The position numbers and the translations under genes were made by a program. Of a DNA stretch of 28,198 nt, positions 1 to 8,078 are shown in pieces; within the stretch, counting starts at the first letter, position 1; every line of letters starts with the position of its first letter. This DNA comes from JAAEQD01 sp964521815 (lineage in GTDB: Bacteria; Zixibacteria; MSB-5A5; UBA10806; 4484-95). The notes beneath the pieces were generated by a model, which saw nothing but the letters and a program-made list of their open reading frames with translations, made no database searches and was not told the DNA's origin. Where the stretch lies: positions 1 through 28,198 of the forward strand of contig CAZFSN010000013.1 in assembly GCA_964521815.1 (NCBI GenBank). Reading direction: 5' to 3'.

Positions 1-72
1 ATCAGTTTTGAAAAAGTAAAACCCGCGAAATTAAAAGGAGAATTGAGTAAGCGAATTAAGAAAGTAATCTGA
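1..72 (+). CDS. Possible 3' end of an upstream gene
   Basis: Frame 1 is open from the first base to a TGA at 70-72, giving 23 residues that end in a lysine-rich stretch (KLKGELSKRIKKVI). The other two plus frames stop within the first 20 bases. A basic C-terminus of this kind is plausible for a real protein, but so short a fragment cannot be assigned to a family and could be chance. Confidence 0.35.
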   Translation: MSFEKVKPAKLKGELSKRIKKVI

Positions 73-164
73 TTATAATCGTTTGTACGTACTTGGTATG
101 CAGGGCGTTTGATAGCTGCCAGGTTATAAAACATTTACTATTTGACGAAATACGGCTTCGACTA

Positions 165-193
165 TTGACAAGTATAAATATTTTTTATAGTAT
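165..193 (+). promoter_or_regulatory. Sigma70-type promoter for the lipoprotein gene
   Basis: A perfect -35 TTGACA (165-170) is followed after 17 bases by TAGTAT (188-193); the overlapping TATAGT at 186-191 is an alternative -10. Transcription would begin near 200, leaving a leader of about 68 bases that ends in the strong Shine-Dalgarno AAGGAGG upstream of the ATG at 269. Judged by consensus only. Confidence 0.5.
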
Positions 194-268
194 GTCGATA
201 GAAAAAATAGCGCAGCTAAAAATAAGAATTTTTTAAAATAAAAAGAAGAATCTCAAGGAGGTATTCAC

Positions 269-1093
269 ATGAAAAAGTTTAGCTGGTTGTTTCTGCTGAT
301 TGTCCCGATAGCGGCGATAGTTATAATATTCGCCTGCAGTAAGGACTCAACCGAACCGGTAAGCCAGGGGCCGGATATTCCGCCGATTTCGACTTTCATG
401 ATGGATTTCAGCACTTTCCCTGATACGGCCGCTACAATTAATGCTACTTTAACCCGCAACAATTGGGCATTAGCGCGCTTAAACGTGTTTGTCTGGAATG
501 TAGTGATACTAGTGCATGCCGCAATTCCCGTAGCCGCTTATGCCGCGTCATTCCAGCACATCCCGGTGCAGCAGGAGGATGGTTCTTGGGTATGGAGTTA
601 TGATGTGGTTGTTGGTGATAGCACCTATACAGCCGAACTTCACGCCAGCACTGACAGCGAGGGGTTAAACTGGGAGATGTACTTATCCAATGCCGAAAGT
701 TTTAACGATTTCCTCTGGTATGAAGGCCAGCACAACCTTCTATATACGCACGGCACGTGGACTCTTTATAAAGACCCAAACAATCCGGTCGAATTCGTCG
801 ATATCGAATGGCATCGCAGTTTGACAGATTCGACCGCTGATATCAAGTATACTAATGTCGAGGAGGGCGGCGACGGCTATGGTGGATTTATACAGTACGG
901 TATCACCAATGACACTCCTTATGACGCGTTCTATGATATTTATATCGCTGAACAGGAACGGCCAATTGATATAGAGTGGAGCCTAGATTCGTTTATCGGG
1001 CGTATCCGTGATGAGTGGACATACGATGACACGCTCTGGCATTGCTGGGATGAGACCCTGGATGATGTCGCCTGTGAAGAGACTGTAGATTAA
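269..1093 (+). CDS. Orphan secreted lipoprotein of unknown function
   Basis: 274 residues. The N-terminus is a type II signal peptide: KK, a hydrophobic run to about residue 21, then lipobox IFAC with Cys23 as the expected lipidation site, followed by SKDS. Ser-Lys-Asp after the Cys is compatible with export beyond the inner membrane. The mature part is acidic and rich in Trp, Tyr and Asp (many WSYD/WYEG/DIEW-like pieces), as in an all-beta domain, and ends in a short tail with two Cys (residues about 262 and 269). A hydrophobic stretch near residues 75-92 is moderate and may be part of the fold. I do not recognise a family. The ATG has an excellent SD (AAGGAGG, 7 bases upstream) and its own promoter. 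It stands alone, convergent with the KamA-family gene. Confidence 0.85.
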   Translation: MKKFSWLFLLIVPIAAIVIIFACSKDSTEPVSQGPDIPPISTFMMDFSTFPDTAATINATLTRNNWALARLNVFVWNVVILVHAAIPVAAYAASFQHIPVQQEDGSWVWSYDVVVGDSTYTAELHASTDSEGLNWEMYLSNAESFNDFLWYEGQHNLLYTHGTWTLYKDPNNPVEFVDIEWHRSLTDSTADIKYTNVEEGGDGYGGFIQYGITNDTPYDAFYDIYIAEQERPIDIEWSLDSFIGRIRDEWTYDDTLWHCWDETLDDVACEETVD

Positions 1094-1403
1094 GTAGCTT
1101 CCTGGCAGGCGAGGACGCCCGCCGGACACAATATCAAATTTACCAGTGCTTTCAGTAATTTAATCGATTTAAGTATTGGCGCAAGATATGCGCTTATATC
1201 GGCGGGACATCGCCGGGTAAGGGCAGCTGAAAACGTCATTAATTTGTTATGACCGACACCACTATTTAGCCGCATAAAGCGAAAATGACCGGTTGTTTTC
1301 GCTCCCAAAATCCAGCGCTTTATAACAAACCGACTATTTGCTTCATAGTTATAAGTTCTGAGAATTGTGATATTGCTTAAAGGCCTGACATATTAATGCA
1401 GTT
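1094..1403. other. Convergent intergenic region with a small inverted repeat
   Basis: About 310 bases between the stop codons of the lipoprotein gene and the convergent KamA-family gene. The only structure I see is an 8-base inverted repeat, AGCGAAAA (1278-1285) with TTTTCGCT (1296-1303) and a 10-base loop. Its A-rich/T-rich arms could act as a weak bidirectional terminator, but there is no T tract after it. I see no convincing coding frame. Confidence 0.35.
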
Positions 1404-3200
1404 TCAATAATAATACCAGATCGTCTCATACTGCGAAACATCCTCGCCCATATTTTCCAGGCGTTTAAGGTAATCCAGAATCGGTACATCCTCCCCTATA
1501 TACGATTTCTGGCGCCGAATATTTTTCTCCCATGGGTGAAATTCGTATATACGGGTACCATTCGGTAAAATCGATATCACATCTCGATGCTGCAGCGCTC
1601 GCAAATGATTCTTGCCCAGGCCCGGGACATTATAAACCGGTTCATCGGTGCGGGACAAGCCGGGTAAAAGGCGGGCTTCCTCTTTCTGTTCCTGCATAAG
1701 CCGGGCTATAGGCACACGGTAATCAACGGTTTCCTCTTTGCCCTTGGTGTTGAAAGTGTAGTAAGGGTCGATACCGATACGTTTCAGAAGTTGCCGTAAA
1801 AAGGCCGCTTCAAACCGGCGCGATACGAAGAAGGTATATACATTTTGGTTGTAAACATTGATCAGTCGGGTGCGAAGCCGTTCGACCGCCCCGGCCATCT
1901 CCGGCGTGACCTCATAGGGATATTCGACATGGGTCACCACGGAAACATCGAGCTTGAGCGGCTTACGCAATGAGCCGAGGAAATCGGCCACCTCATTGGT
2001 AATCCTCATCGGCATTGTGACCGGTGTGCGAGTTCCGATACGAATACGTTCCACTGACGGGATTTGTGCGACCCGACTTAAAATCCAGAACAGTTTCCTG
2101 TCACCCATAGTCAGCGGATCTCCACCGGTTACTAAAACATCTTTAATGGCAGGATGGTCTCTTATCCAGGCGATAGCGTCCTTGATTTCTTGCCTTGAAG
2201 CCATCGCGCCCCGGTCCATGACTGAATTAATCTCCCAATTGCGCTGGCAATAGACACATACCTGTGGGCAGGCGTTGTATGGCTTCAGTATAGCGATTGC
2301 CGGGTAACGTCGAACGACAAGTTTTACAGGGCTGGTATCCCGTTCCAGCATAAAATCCAGCGTTTGGAAATTATTGCTTTTGCCGGCAATTATGGAATCA
2401 ACATAACTCTGGGGCGGTATTACCTGCGCCCGTATCGGTCTATCATCATTATTGCCGTCGGTATTCATCAGGGATAGATAGTAGGGAGTAATACCGAATG
2501 GCAAGCGGGCCCTTTCAACCCGTTCAAGCGATTCTTTTTCATTTTTGGATAACGGAATTAGATCATATAACTGAGTCGGCCATTTTATAACTTTGCGCAG
2601 ATGCCAGCCCCAGTCATACCAATCAGAATCGATGCCGCCTAATTGCGTCAGCACCTCATGGCGGCGCTTATGACGGTATTCGATGATATCATCATCCAGG
2701 CCATGGCGGTATCTTGACATATGATAATCGACATATTCCCAAAGTTTATCGAGCTCATCAGACCTGGCTTCGGCGGCCTGACGCCCCTTTAATTTTCTGG
2801 AAATGAAGAAATGTCCCGGCGCGCGGCCCGGCCCTTTGCCCTGAACTCCCATGAAAAGGTGATACATCTCGGCGTAGAAACCGGCATTCAAATCGGGGCG
2901 GGAGATTTTACGCGCGATGTCATATAAGGCCTCCACTACGCTGAAACCGGCCAGCTTATCCGACCTTTGCCTGATTATACTGCTTAAGGCTCGGGCGCAA
3001 TCGCGTACGCGGACGACTTTGTTTTTATATAAATCCGGCTGACCGGAGAAGGAGTCGAACACCGAAGCGCTGATTTGACGGCTTAGTCGCTCCCGCGCCA
3101 CCTCAACGTTAGCTGCCCCGGCGATATAATCCAGAAATCTATCGGCAGCCTGCTTTAATGAATACAAATTGTAACTTGATAGTTTGCGAATCTTTATCAT
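1404..3200 (-). CDS. KamA-family radical SAM/PLP amino acid aminomutase (long form)
   Basis: 598 residues from an ATG at 3200, chosen over an upstream ATG at 3254 because GGAGAA lies 6 bases before it. The N-terminal ~290 residues have no motif I recognise. The radical SAM core follows, with the CxxxCxxC cluster as C311, C315, C318 (ACPQVCVYCQRNW) and the GGDP motif near 360. The PLP lysine motif of lysine 2,3-aminomutases is retained as PGLGK (K530). The Asp before that motif, which in lysine 2,3-aminomutase (Asp330) contacts the substrate side-chain amine, is Asn524 here. The region matching Asp293 also lacks an obvious Asp (YYTFNTKGKEE). As I recall, glutamate 2,3-aminomutase has Asn at the first site and Lys at the second. 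The enzyme is therefore probably an aminomutase, perhaps not for lysine; a beta-amino acid product could serve as an osmolyte. It is divergent from an acidic amino-acid symporter. Confidence 0.88.
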   Translation of the reverse strand: MIKIRKLSSYNLYSLKQAADRFLDYIAGAANVEVARERLSRQISASVFDSFSGQPDLYKNKVVRVRDCARALSSIIRQRSDKLAGFSVVEALYDIARKISRPDLNAGFYAEMYHLFMGVQGKGPGRAPGHFFISRKLKGRQAAEARSDELDKLWEYVDYHMSRYRHGLDDDIIEYRHKRRHEVLTQLGGIDSDWYDWGWHLRKVIKWPTQLYDLIPLSKNEKESLERVERARLPFGITPYYLSLMNTDGNNDDRPIRAQVIPPQSYVDSIIAGKSNNFQTLDFMLERDTSPVKLVVRRYPAIAILKPYNACPQVCVYCQRNWEINSVMDRGAMASRQEIKDAIAWIRDHPAIKDVLVTGGDPLTMGDRKLFWILSRVAQIPSVERIRIGTRTPVTMPMRITNEVADFLGSLRKPLKLDVSVVTHVEYPYEVTPEMAGAVERLRTRLINVYNQNVYTFFVSRRFEAAFLRQLLKRIGIDPYYTFNTKGKEETVDYRVPIARLMQEQKEEARLLPGLSRTDEPVYNVPGLGKNHLRALQHRDVISILPNGTRIYEFHPWEKNIRRQKSYIGEDVPILDYLKRLENMGEDVSQYETIWYYY

Positions 3201-3451
3201 AACGATTCTCCAGCCATATATTTTAAAAATAAAGAAATACATTAATTGATGCAAACGGTTAAAAAATATTAATTGTAATAGCTTGCGAAAATTAATGTTG
3301 TTGGTTATATTTATAAATTATATATAATTTTCTTTATGATTAATCATCTAACTGTTTTATAGAACTATTTTTTAAAGCGAAGCAGCCTTTCCCCAACCTG
3401 ATATTTTAACGACGATCAGCTGATTCCTGCCGGCCTGATTCTTATTACCAT
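3201..3451. other. Divergent promoter region, AT-rich
   Basis: AT-rich spacer between the divergent aminomutase and symporter genes. For the minus-strand gene a loose match is TTGCAT (3254-3249) with TATTTT (3231-3226), 17 bases apart. A run of A/T at 3300-3340 could be an UP element or a binding site for a shared regulator. I see no ORF. Confidence 0.3.
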
Positions 3452-3480
3452 TTGACCCAAATATCATAAAACATTATAAT
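3452..3480 (+). promoter_or_regulatory. Near-consensus promoter giving a leaderless symporter mRNA
   Basis: The -35 TTGACC (3452-3457), a 17-base spacer and a perfect -10 TATAAT (3475-3480) precede the symporter ATG at 3486. Initiation about 7 bases after the -10 would fall on or within 1-2 bases of the ATG. This agrees with the absence of any Shine-Dalgarno sequence there. Confidence 0.6.
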
Positions 3481-3485
3481 ATGTT

Positions 3486-4952
3486 ATGAGCAGTAATGGC
3501 AAATTCGGCAATTGGAACCTGTATCTGATAATATTAGCCATCATAATCGGGTTTTTCCTCGGACACTATTATCCGGGCACGGCTATTAAGATCGGTTTTC
3601 TGGGAGAGATTTTTTTAAACGCGCTGTTCATGATGGTCGTACCGCTGGTGGTCGCCTCGATGGTGACCGGTATCGCCCGGCTGGGACATATCCGTCAACT
3701 GGGCAGTCTCGGCGGCCGAACGATTGTTTATTATATGGCTACTACAAGCATTGCCGTAATAATCGGTATTACACTGGTAAATATTATTCAGCCGGGAAAG
3801 GGAGTACCGCACGCGCAGGATTACCATCCAAACGCCGCTTATTCTATCAAAGCCCGCCCTATATCCGGCGGTTCGATACTGGTTCTAACCGATAGCACCG
3901 AATTCAGCGGCCACGATTATTCCGGTCGGTTCAGAATTCACCTTTTAGATCAGAATATCAAGGGGATTATCGATCCCTCGGCGGCCACTACCAGCAAAGA
4001 AATACCGGTCGAACGATGGCTGGATGCCGGCGGCCAGAAAGTTGAACCGGAAACAACCGGCGTTGGCGTAGAAATAAAGCTTAAGGAAAAGACATTTTCT
4101 TTTATCGATGTCATCGTCGGCCTGATACCCAGAAACCTGTTCGAGGCTATGGTCAACAACAATATCTTGCCGCTGATATTTTTCTCCCTGATTTTCGGCG
4201 GCATCCTTACTACGCTTGGCGAAAGAGGAAAGAGCGTTATAGGATTATTTGAAGGCCTTAACGAAGCTTTCCTGAAATTTATCAGGCTTTTGATGTATAT
4301 CGCGCCCTTGGGTATCCTGGGGCTGGTGGCGGCCCGTTTGGGTAAAGCCGAGCTGGCTACCGCCGGAGGATTTATCACCGAAGTTACCCGCATGGGCAAA
4401 TATTTCATGACAGTCGTGATCGGACTTTTAATTCATACTTTCCTGGTACTTATACCGGCGATTTACTTTTTCGCCCGCCGGAACGCGTGGCAATACTTGT
4501 CGAACATCTCGCCCGCGCTTCTAACCGCTTTTTCGACCGCCTCAAGTTCCGCCACCTTACCGATGACAATCGAACGCGTGGAGGAAAGAAACAAAGTCAG
4601 CAATCGCACCGCCGGTTTCGTTCTGCCTCTGGGGGCGACTATCAACATGGATGGCACGGCATTATACGAGGCAGTGGCCGCGATCTTTATCGCCCAGGTT
4701 TATGGCATACCGCTGCATATCGGCGCGCAGGTGATAATATTTTTAACCGCCACCCTGGCCGCTATCGGCGCGGCCGGTATACCCGAGGCCGGGCTGGTGA
4801 CTATGGTGATCGTCCTTAACGCGGTCGGCTTACCCACCGAGGGTATCGCCATGATACTGGCTATCGACTGGTTTTTGGATCGCTGCCGCACCACCGTGAA
4901 TGTTTTAGGCGATGCTGTTGGGGCGGCGATTATTGATAGGTGGGAAGGGTAG
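3486..4952 (+). CDS. Dicarboxylate/amino acid:cation (DAACS) symporter, acidic amino acid type
   Basis: 488-residue inner-membrane secondary transporter of the GltP/DctA family, importing an acidic amino acid or dicarboxylate with Na+ or H+. Diagnostic parts: the serine-rich hairpin STASSSATLP (350-359), the NMDGT motif (387-391), the second hairpin GIPEAGL (431-437) and the TM8 motif DWFLDRCRT (461-469). D461, D465 and R468 match D390, D394 and R397 of GltPh, and the Arg is the residue that binds the side-chain carboxylate, so glutamate or aspartate is likely. The family is usually about 410-450 residues. The excess is a hydrophilic insertion at about 105-200 between the third and fourth membrane segments, expected outside the cell membrane. 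There is no SD and the promoter abuts the ATG. It is divergent from the aminomutase, which may act on the same class of amino acid. Confidence 0.93.
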   Translation: MSSNGKFGNWNLYLIILAIIIGFFLGHYYPGTAIKIGFLGEIFLNALFMMVVPLVVASMVTGIARLGHIRQLGSLGGRTIVYYMATTSIAVIIGITLVNIIQPGKGVPHAQDYHPNAAYSIKARPISGGSILVLTDSTEFSGHDYSGRFRIHLLDQNIKGIIDPSAATTSKEIPVERWLDAGGQKVEPETTGVGVEIKLKEKTFSFIDVIVGLIPRNLFEAMVNNNILPLIFFSLIFGGILTTLGERGKSVIGLFEGLNEAFLKFIRLLMYIAPLGILGLVAARLGKAELATAGGFITEVTRMGKYFMTVVIGLLIHTFLVLIPAIYFFARRNAWQYLSNISPALLTAFSTASSSATLPMTIERVEERNKVSNRTAGFVLPLGATINMDGTALYEAVAAIFIAQVYGIPLHIGAQVIIFLTATLAAIGAAGIPEAGLVTMVIVLNAVGLPTEGIAMILAIDWFLDRCRTTVNVLGDAVGAAIIDRWEG

Positions 4953-5041
4953 TAAATCAGGTAATCAAACCAACCTGACCGGCCAAATCCGGCATATTTG
5001 ACCGGATGTCCCTTTAAATAGTTGGCCCAATATTGTAAACA

Positions 5042-5071
5042 AAAAACGGCGCCGCTTGGGACGCCGTTTTT
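5042..5071. terminator. Bidirectional rho-independent terminator
   Basis: An A-run and ACGGCG (46-51 of this block) pair with CGCCGT (5062-5067) across a 10-base loop, followed by a T-run to 5071. A-tract, GC stem and T-tract make it functional on both strands. It sits between the convergent symporter gene (stop at 4952) and the polysaccharide operon (last stop at 5093), ending both. Confidence 0.85.
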
Positions 5072-5092
5072 CTCCCTCCTCAAAGGCGGAAT

Positions 5093-6562
5093 TTATTCCA
5101 CCCTAAACTTGAACCAATCTGACATATAGCGTTCGCCATAGCTGTCCTGGCCAACGACGACAAAATAATATTTTCCCGACTTAACAATACTGCCATCCGC
5201 CAGTTCACCGTTCCAGATGACATTTAAAGGCGTCACGCCTTTGCCCTCGATAACCCGCAGAGCGAAATTATCGACTGCCTCATCCTGCCATTTTTTCAAT
5301 TTGGCGGTAAAGATATATAGTTTCCATGAATTGATTTGAAGAAAACCATTGGGTTTGAGATAGAAAACGACCTTTGGGTTTCTACCGGTCGACAGCTGAG
5401 TCGCGTCGAGCGCCAGATTAAGCTTGCCGAATTCCGGGCTTTTCACCTGGCCGGTTTCACGCGGGCCTTCCGGATATACCGCTTCATCCGGTTCGAGCGC
5501 CTGTTCGATCATCGCCGGTGTTTCCCAGGTCTGTTCTTTTTTATATTTAGTCAAATCGTAGGTTTCTTCTTTTTGCTCGCCGTAATAATCCGGCACGCCG
5601 CCCCAGCCATAACAGAACGATATGAAGTGGTCCGCCGCTAAATCTTCGCTGGATTCATACGGATAACTTCGCACCGAATAATCGATCCTGAAATCGCGGC
5701 CATGCAGATTGTAATTCACTGATAGTCCGGCGCTCCAGCGGGCATAATCCTCCTCGGAGCTGTACACCGTTGTTTTGCCGAATGTATAACCGCCGCGTAC
5801 GCCGAAACTGGTCGTCCCCTGTGTGTTGAACCACCATTCGGTCCCGGCATTTAGAAGCGAGGTATTATTGGTTTCGATTTCCCCGGCCTGTTCAAGCTGC
5901 CAGCCGGCCAACAACGACCCGGAGGCGTTTTCCAGCGGCATATGATAAGCGCCTGCGAGACGGAATTTACGCGAAAGATGCTGGGGGAATCCGATTATTT
6001 CGGGGGTCAGTTCGCCTTTAAGCAGATTTTCGCCGACCATGGCCAGAGATACTTTCTTGTCCGGCCGCCAGGTTAGCCCCAGATCAAAATCATAAACCGA
6101 CCGGTCGCCGAAATTAGATTCGAACATATACTTGAAACCGGCGCCGGCGGCTAATTGCTCATTGAGCAGCCGGGCGTAGGAGAGATTGACACTGCTGACA
6201 GTTGTCAGCGAGGTCGGATCGGTGAAAGAGCCAAACTGATGCGCGTTTAATACGATATTGCCGAATTTTTCATGATAATAATTAGCGCCCACCAAGCCGC
6301 CGTATGGCGATTCATCTCTAACCGACAGCCCATATTGAGTAGGGCGCTGGAATTGGAATTGCGCTTGCCAGCCTTTTATAAATGCCGGACCGGCCGGATT
6401 GTAGAAAGCGCCCGTGGGTTCCTCAGCCAAAGCAGAGTATGAAAAACCGATACCTTCGCCGCGGGTTCCGGTCATGTAGTCATTATCGGCATTGACAGCG
6501 GTACACAACAAAGTCATAGCCAGCATAGTCATTAAAGCCGACAGCTTGATGTTTTTAATCAT
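5093..6562 (-). CDS. PorV/PorQ-like outer-membrane barrel with C-terminal FlgD-like domain
   Basis: 489 residues. A Sec signal peptide (about 1-25, ending AVNA) precedes the hallmark of PorV/UPF0164 barrels, RGEGIGFSYSALAEEPTGAF followed by YNPAG (about residues 33-60). Alternating beta-strands rich in aromatic residues run to about 325. A charged, Glu/Pro-rich linker (about 326-379) leads to a FlgD-like Ig domain (about 380-489) with the typical VIWNGELADG and SGKYYFVV pieces. The family comprises FadL-like outer-membrane barrels, some of which serve type IX secretion. Here it is the last gene of a polysaccharide operon, with an SD (GGAGG) of its own, and overlaps the Wzi-like gene by 8 bases, so the two are probably made together. 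A role in exporting or anchoring the polysaccharide, or a protein that binds it, is inference. Confidence 0.82.
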   Translation of the reverse strand: MIKNIKLSALMTMLAMTLLCTAVNADNDYMTGTRGEGIGFSYSALAEEPTGAFYNPAGPAFIKGWQAQFQFQRPTQYGLSVRDESPYGGLVGANYYHEKFGNIVLNAHQFGSFTDPTSLTTVSSVNLSYARLLNEQLAAGAGFKYMFESNFGDRSVYDFDLGLTWRPDKKVSLAMVGENLLKGELTPEIIGFPQHLSRKFRLAGAYHMPLENASGSLLAGWQLEQAGEIETNNTSLLNAGTEWWFNTQGTTSFGVRGGYTFGKTTVYSSEEDYARWSAGLSVNYNLHGRDFRIDYSVRSYPYESSEDLAADHFISFCYGWGGVPDYYGEQKEETYDLTKYKKEQTWETPAMIEQALEPDEAVYPEGPRETGQVKSPEFGKLNLALDATQLSTGRNPKVVFYLKPNGFLQINSWKLYIFTAKLKKWQDEAVDNFALRVIEGKGVTPLNVIWNGELADGSIVKSGKYYFVVVGQDSYGERYMSDWFKFRVE

Positions 6563-8072
6563 TGTTAAGCCTCCAACTTATCTTGGGAAGATTAATTATT
6601 ATTTCCAGGCTCATACTCCAGGCCGTCTTGTCGACCCCGGAGATATTACCATCATTTTTAATATCGGCTATATCAAGCAACATCTTACTCTGGATAAAAT
6701 CATTTTTCTGAAAAAAGATGGCGGCCGCTACCCCCCTGGTTTTTTCGGCAATTCCAGATGGGAAATCATCCTTATAACCGGGATTTTGCCATAAAGCTTC
6801 CCAGGGATCGCCCAATCTGCCCTCGCCGTGGTTTTGCATATAAACGGTGATCTCAGTAGTTAAATATTTCTCAAAGTGGTATGTATATGTCATTTTAAAA
6901 CTCTCATTATCCGGGCCAAGCGAATACCCAATTGGATAACCCTGATTGATATAGACATTCCTTGATTTTAACTGGTTATAGGTATAATTGGCGATCCGCG
7001 TGTATTCGATTTCAAAGGCGCCCATTTCAATGGGAATATCGAAAATATCAATACCGGCAATAATGCCATATTCGCTCGGTTCTTTATCGGAGGCGCTTTT
7101 TTTCTCAATCTGATAATCATCCAGAAGGATTTCAAGATATCCAGCATACCGGTTTTTAAGCCTGACCACGCTTTCAAAACCGAAAAAGGTGTTGTCATCG
7201 ACATTATTGTTAAGTTGTTCGGCGTGGAACCAGATAAAAGGAATAGCATAGGCCGGTTCAACCTGACGACCTACACCGCCATACACGACCGATTCCATTA
7301 ACACGATATCCCACCAGGAGTAAGGAGAAATTCTCAGCGCGTGGGCCGAAAAATAACGGTTTTCTGTCAGAGTATCCGGCGAAAACGGCGAAATTTTACC
7401 GACCGGCGCAAGGACGCCGATTATGGAATAAAAAGATAACTTTTCAGCCAGATGATATTTTACGGATAATCCATCCAACGGGAAAGCGCCTGATGACAGA
7501 AGCAGGTTATCACCGTTTTTTGAAATCCCCCAGGCGTAGCGGGTACGCCCCAAATCTACCGCCAGACGTTTGCCGCGATATGACAGGACCGCTAATTCGG
7601 CATAACCGGCGAAATTATCCCATTTCTTTCCAGTGTACAAGGAGTCATCGACCAACGCCCCATCGACTCGATAAGCAGTCTGAACGGTCCATGAACTCGA
7701 AGGCCGATAAGTTAATTCCGGTATTAAAGCGATATATGTGTGCTTTGTATCATCGTTATATGAGCCATGGGGGATGAGAGCGGTTCTGAAATCAAGACGA
7801 CCGGGCTTTGTTTTTTTGTCGTATATTTCTCTCAGGGGCGTGATAAGCCTTTGCAGACAGGCCGAATTACCCATAGCCGGTAAAGAATCCAAAGCGCTAT
7901 AGTCTAACGGGGCCATGAGTATATTCGCCGATTTCAGGCAGCCGCGCAAATACAGCTCTCTGGCGTATTTGTAAGTGATTTCAGTATCCGGCCTGCCGAC
8001 CGGAATAATTTCGGCGACAACTAAATTCGTGAATAAAATAAACAGGATTATAATTCTAATGTGGATAAACAT
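6555..8072 (-). CDS. Wzi-like capsule/polysaccharide assembly barrel protein
   Basis: 505 residues, with an N-terminal hydrophobic signal (about 1-20, ending VVAE). A short helical region at about 30-85 contains a YARELYLRGCL-type helix, then beta-strands fill the rest. The middle carries features I associate with the capsule assembly protein Wzi family: an LGRTRYAWG segment, FSAHALRISP, an ESVVYGG turn, and a YAIPFIWFHAEQLNNNVDDN segment followed by FFGFE. Wzi is an outer-membrane barrel that helps attach group 1 capsule to the cell surface; E. coli Wzi is about 480 residues, close to this length. The start lies 6 bases after the stop of the receiver-membrane protein and has no clear SD, so translation is probably coupled to that gene. 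Its 3' end overlaps the PorV-like gene by 8 bases. Confidence 0.75.
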   Translation of the reverse strand: MFIHIRIIILFILFTNLVVAEIIPVGRPDTEITYKYARELYLRGCLKSANILMAPLDYSALDSLPAMGNSACLQRLITPLREIYDKKTKPGRLDFRTALIPHGSYNDDTKHTYIALIPELTYRPSSSWTVQTAYRVDGALVDDSLYTGKKWDNFAGYAELAVLSYRGKRLAVDLGRTRYAWGISKNGDNLLLSSGAFPLDGLSVKYHLAEKLSFYSIIGVLAPVGKISPFSPDTLTENRYFSAHALRISPYSWWDIVLMESVVYGGVGRQVEPAYAIPFIWFHAEQLNNNVDDNTFFGFESVVRLKNRYAGYLEILLDDYQIEKKSASDKEPSEYGIIAGIDIFDIPIEMGAFEIEYTRIANYTYNQLKSRNVYINQGYPIGYSLGPDNESFKMTYTYHFEKYLTTEITVYMQNHGEGRLGDPWEALWQNPGYKDDFPSGIAEKTRGVAAAIFFQKNDFIQSKMLLDIADIKNDGNISGVDKTAWSMSLEIIINLPKISWRLNND

Positions 8073-8078
8073 CTAATA

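Noticed and set aside
1096..1120. GC-rich inverted repeat just after the lipoprotein stop as a terminator
   Set aside because: Pairing is patchy and there is no T tract on either strand.
3950..4408. 152-codon minus-strand open frame inside the symporter gene
   Set aside because: It lies antisense to a conserved transporter and has no SD or family resemblance; it is a shadow of the symporter's codon pattern.
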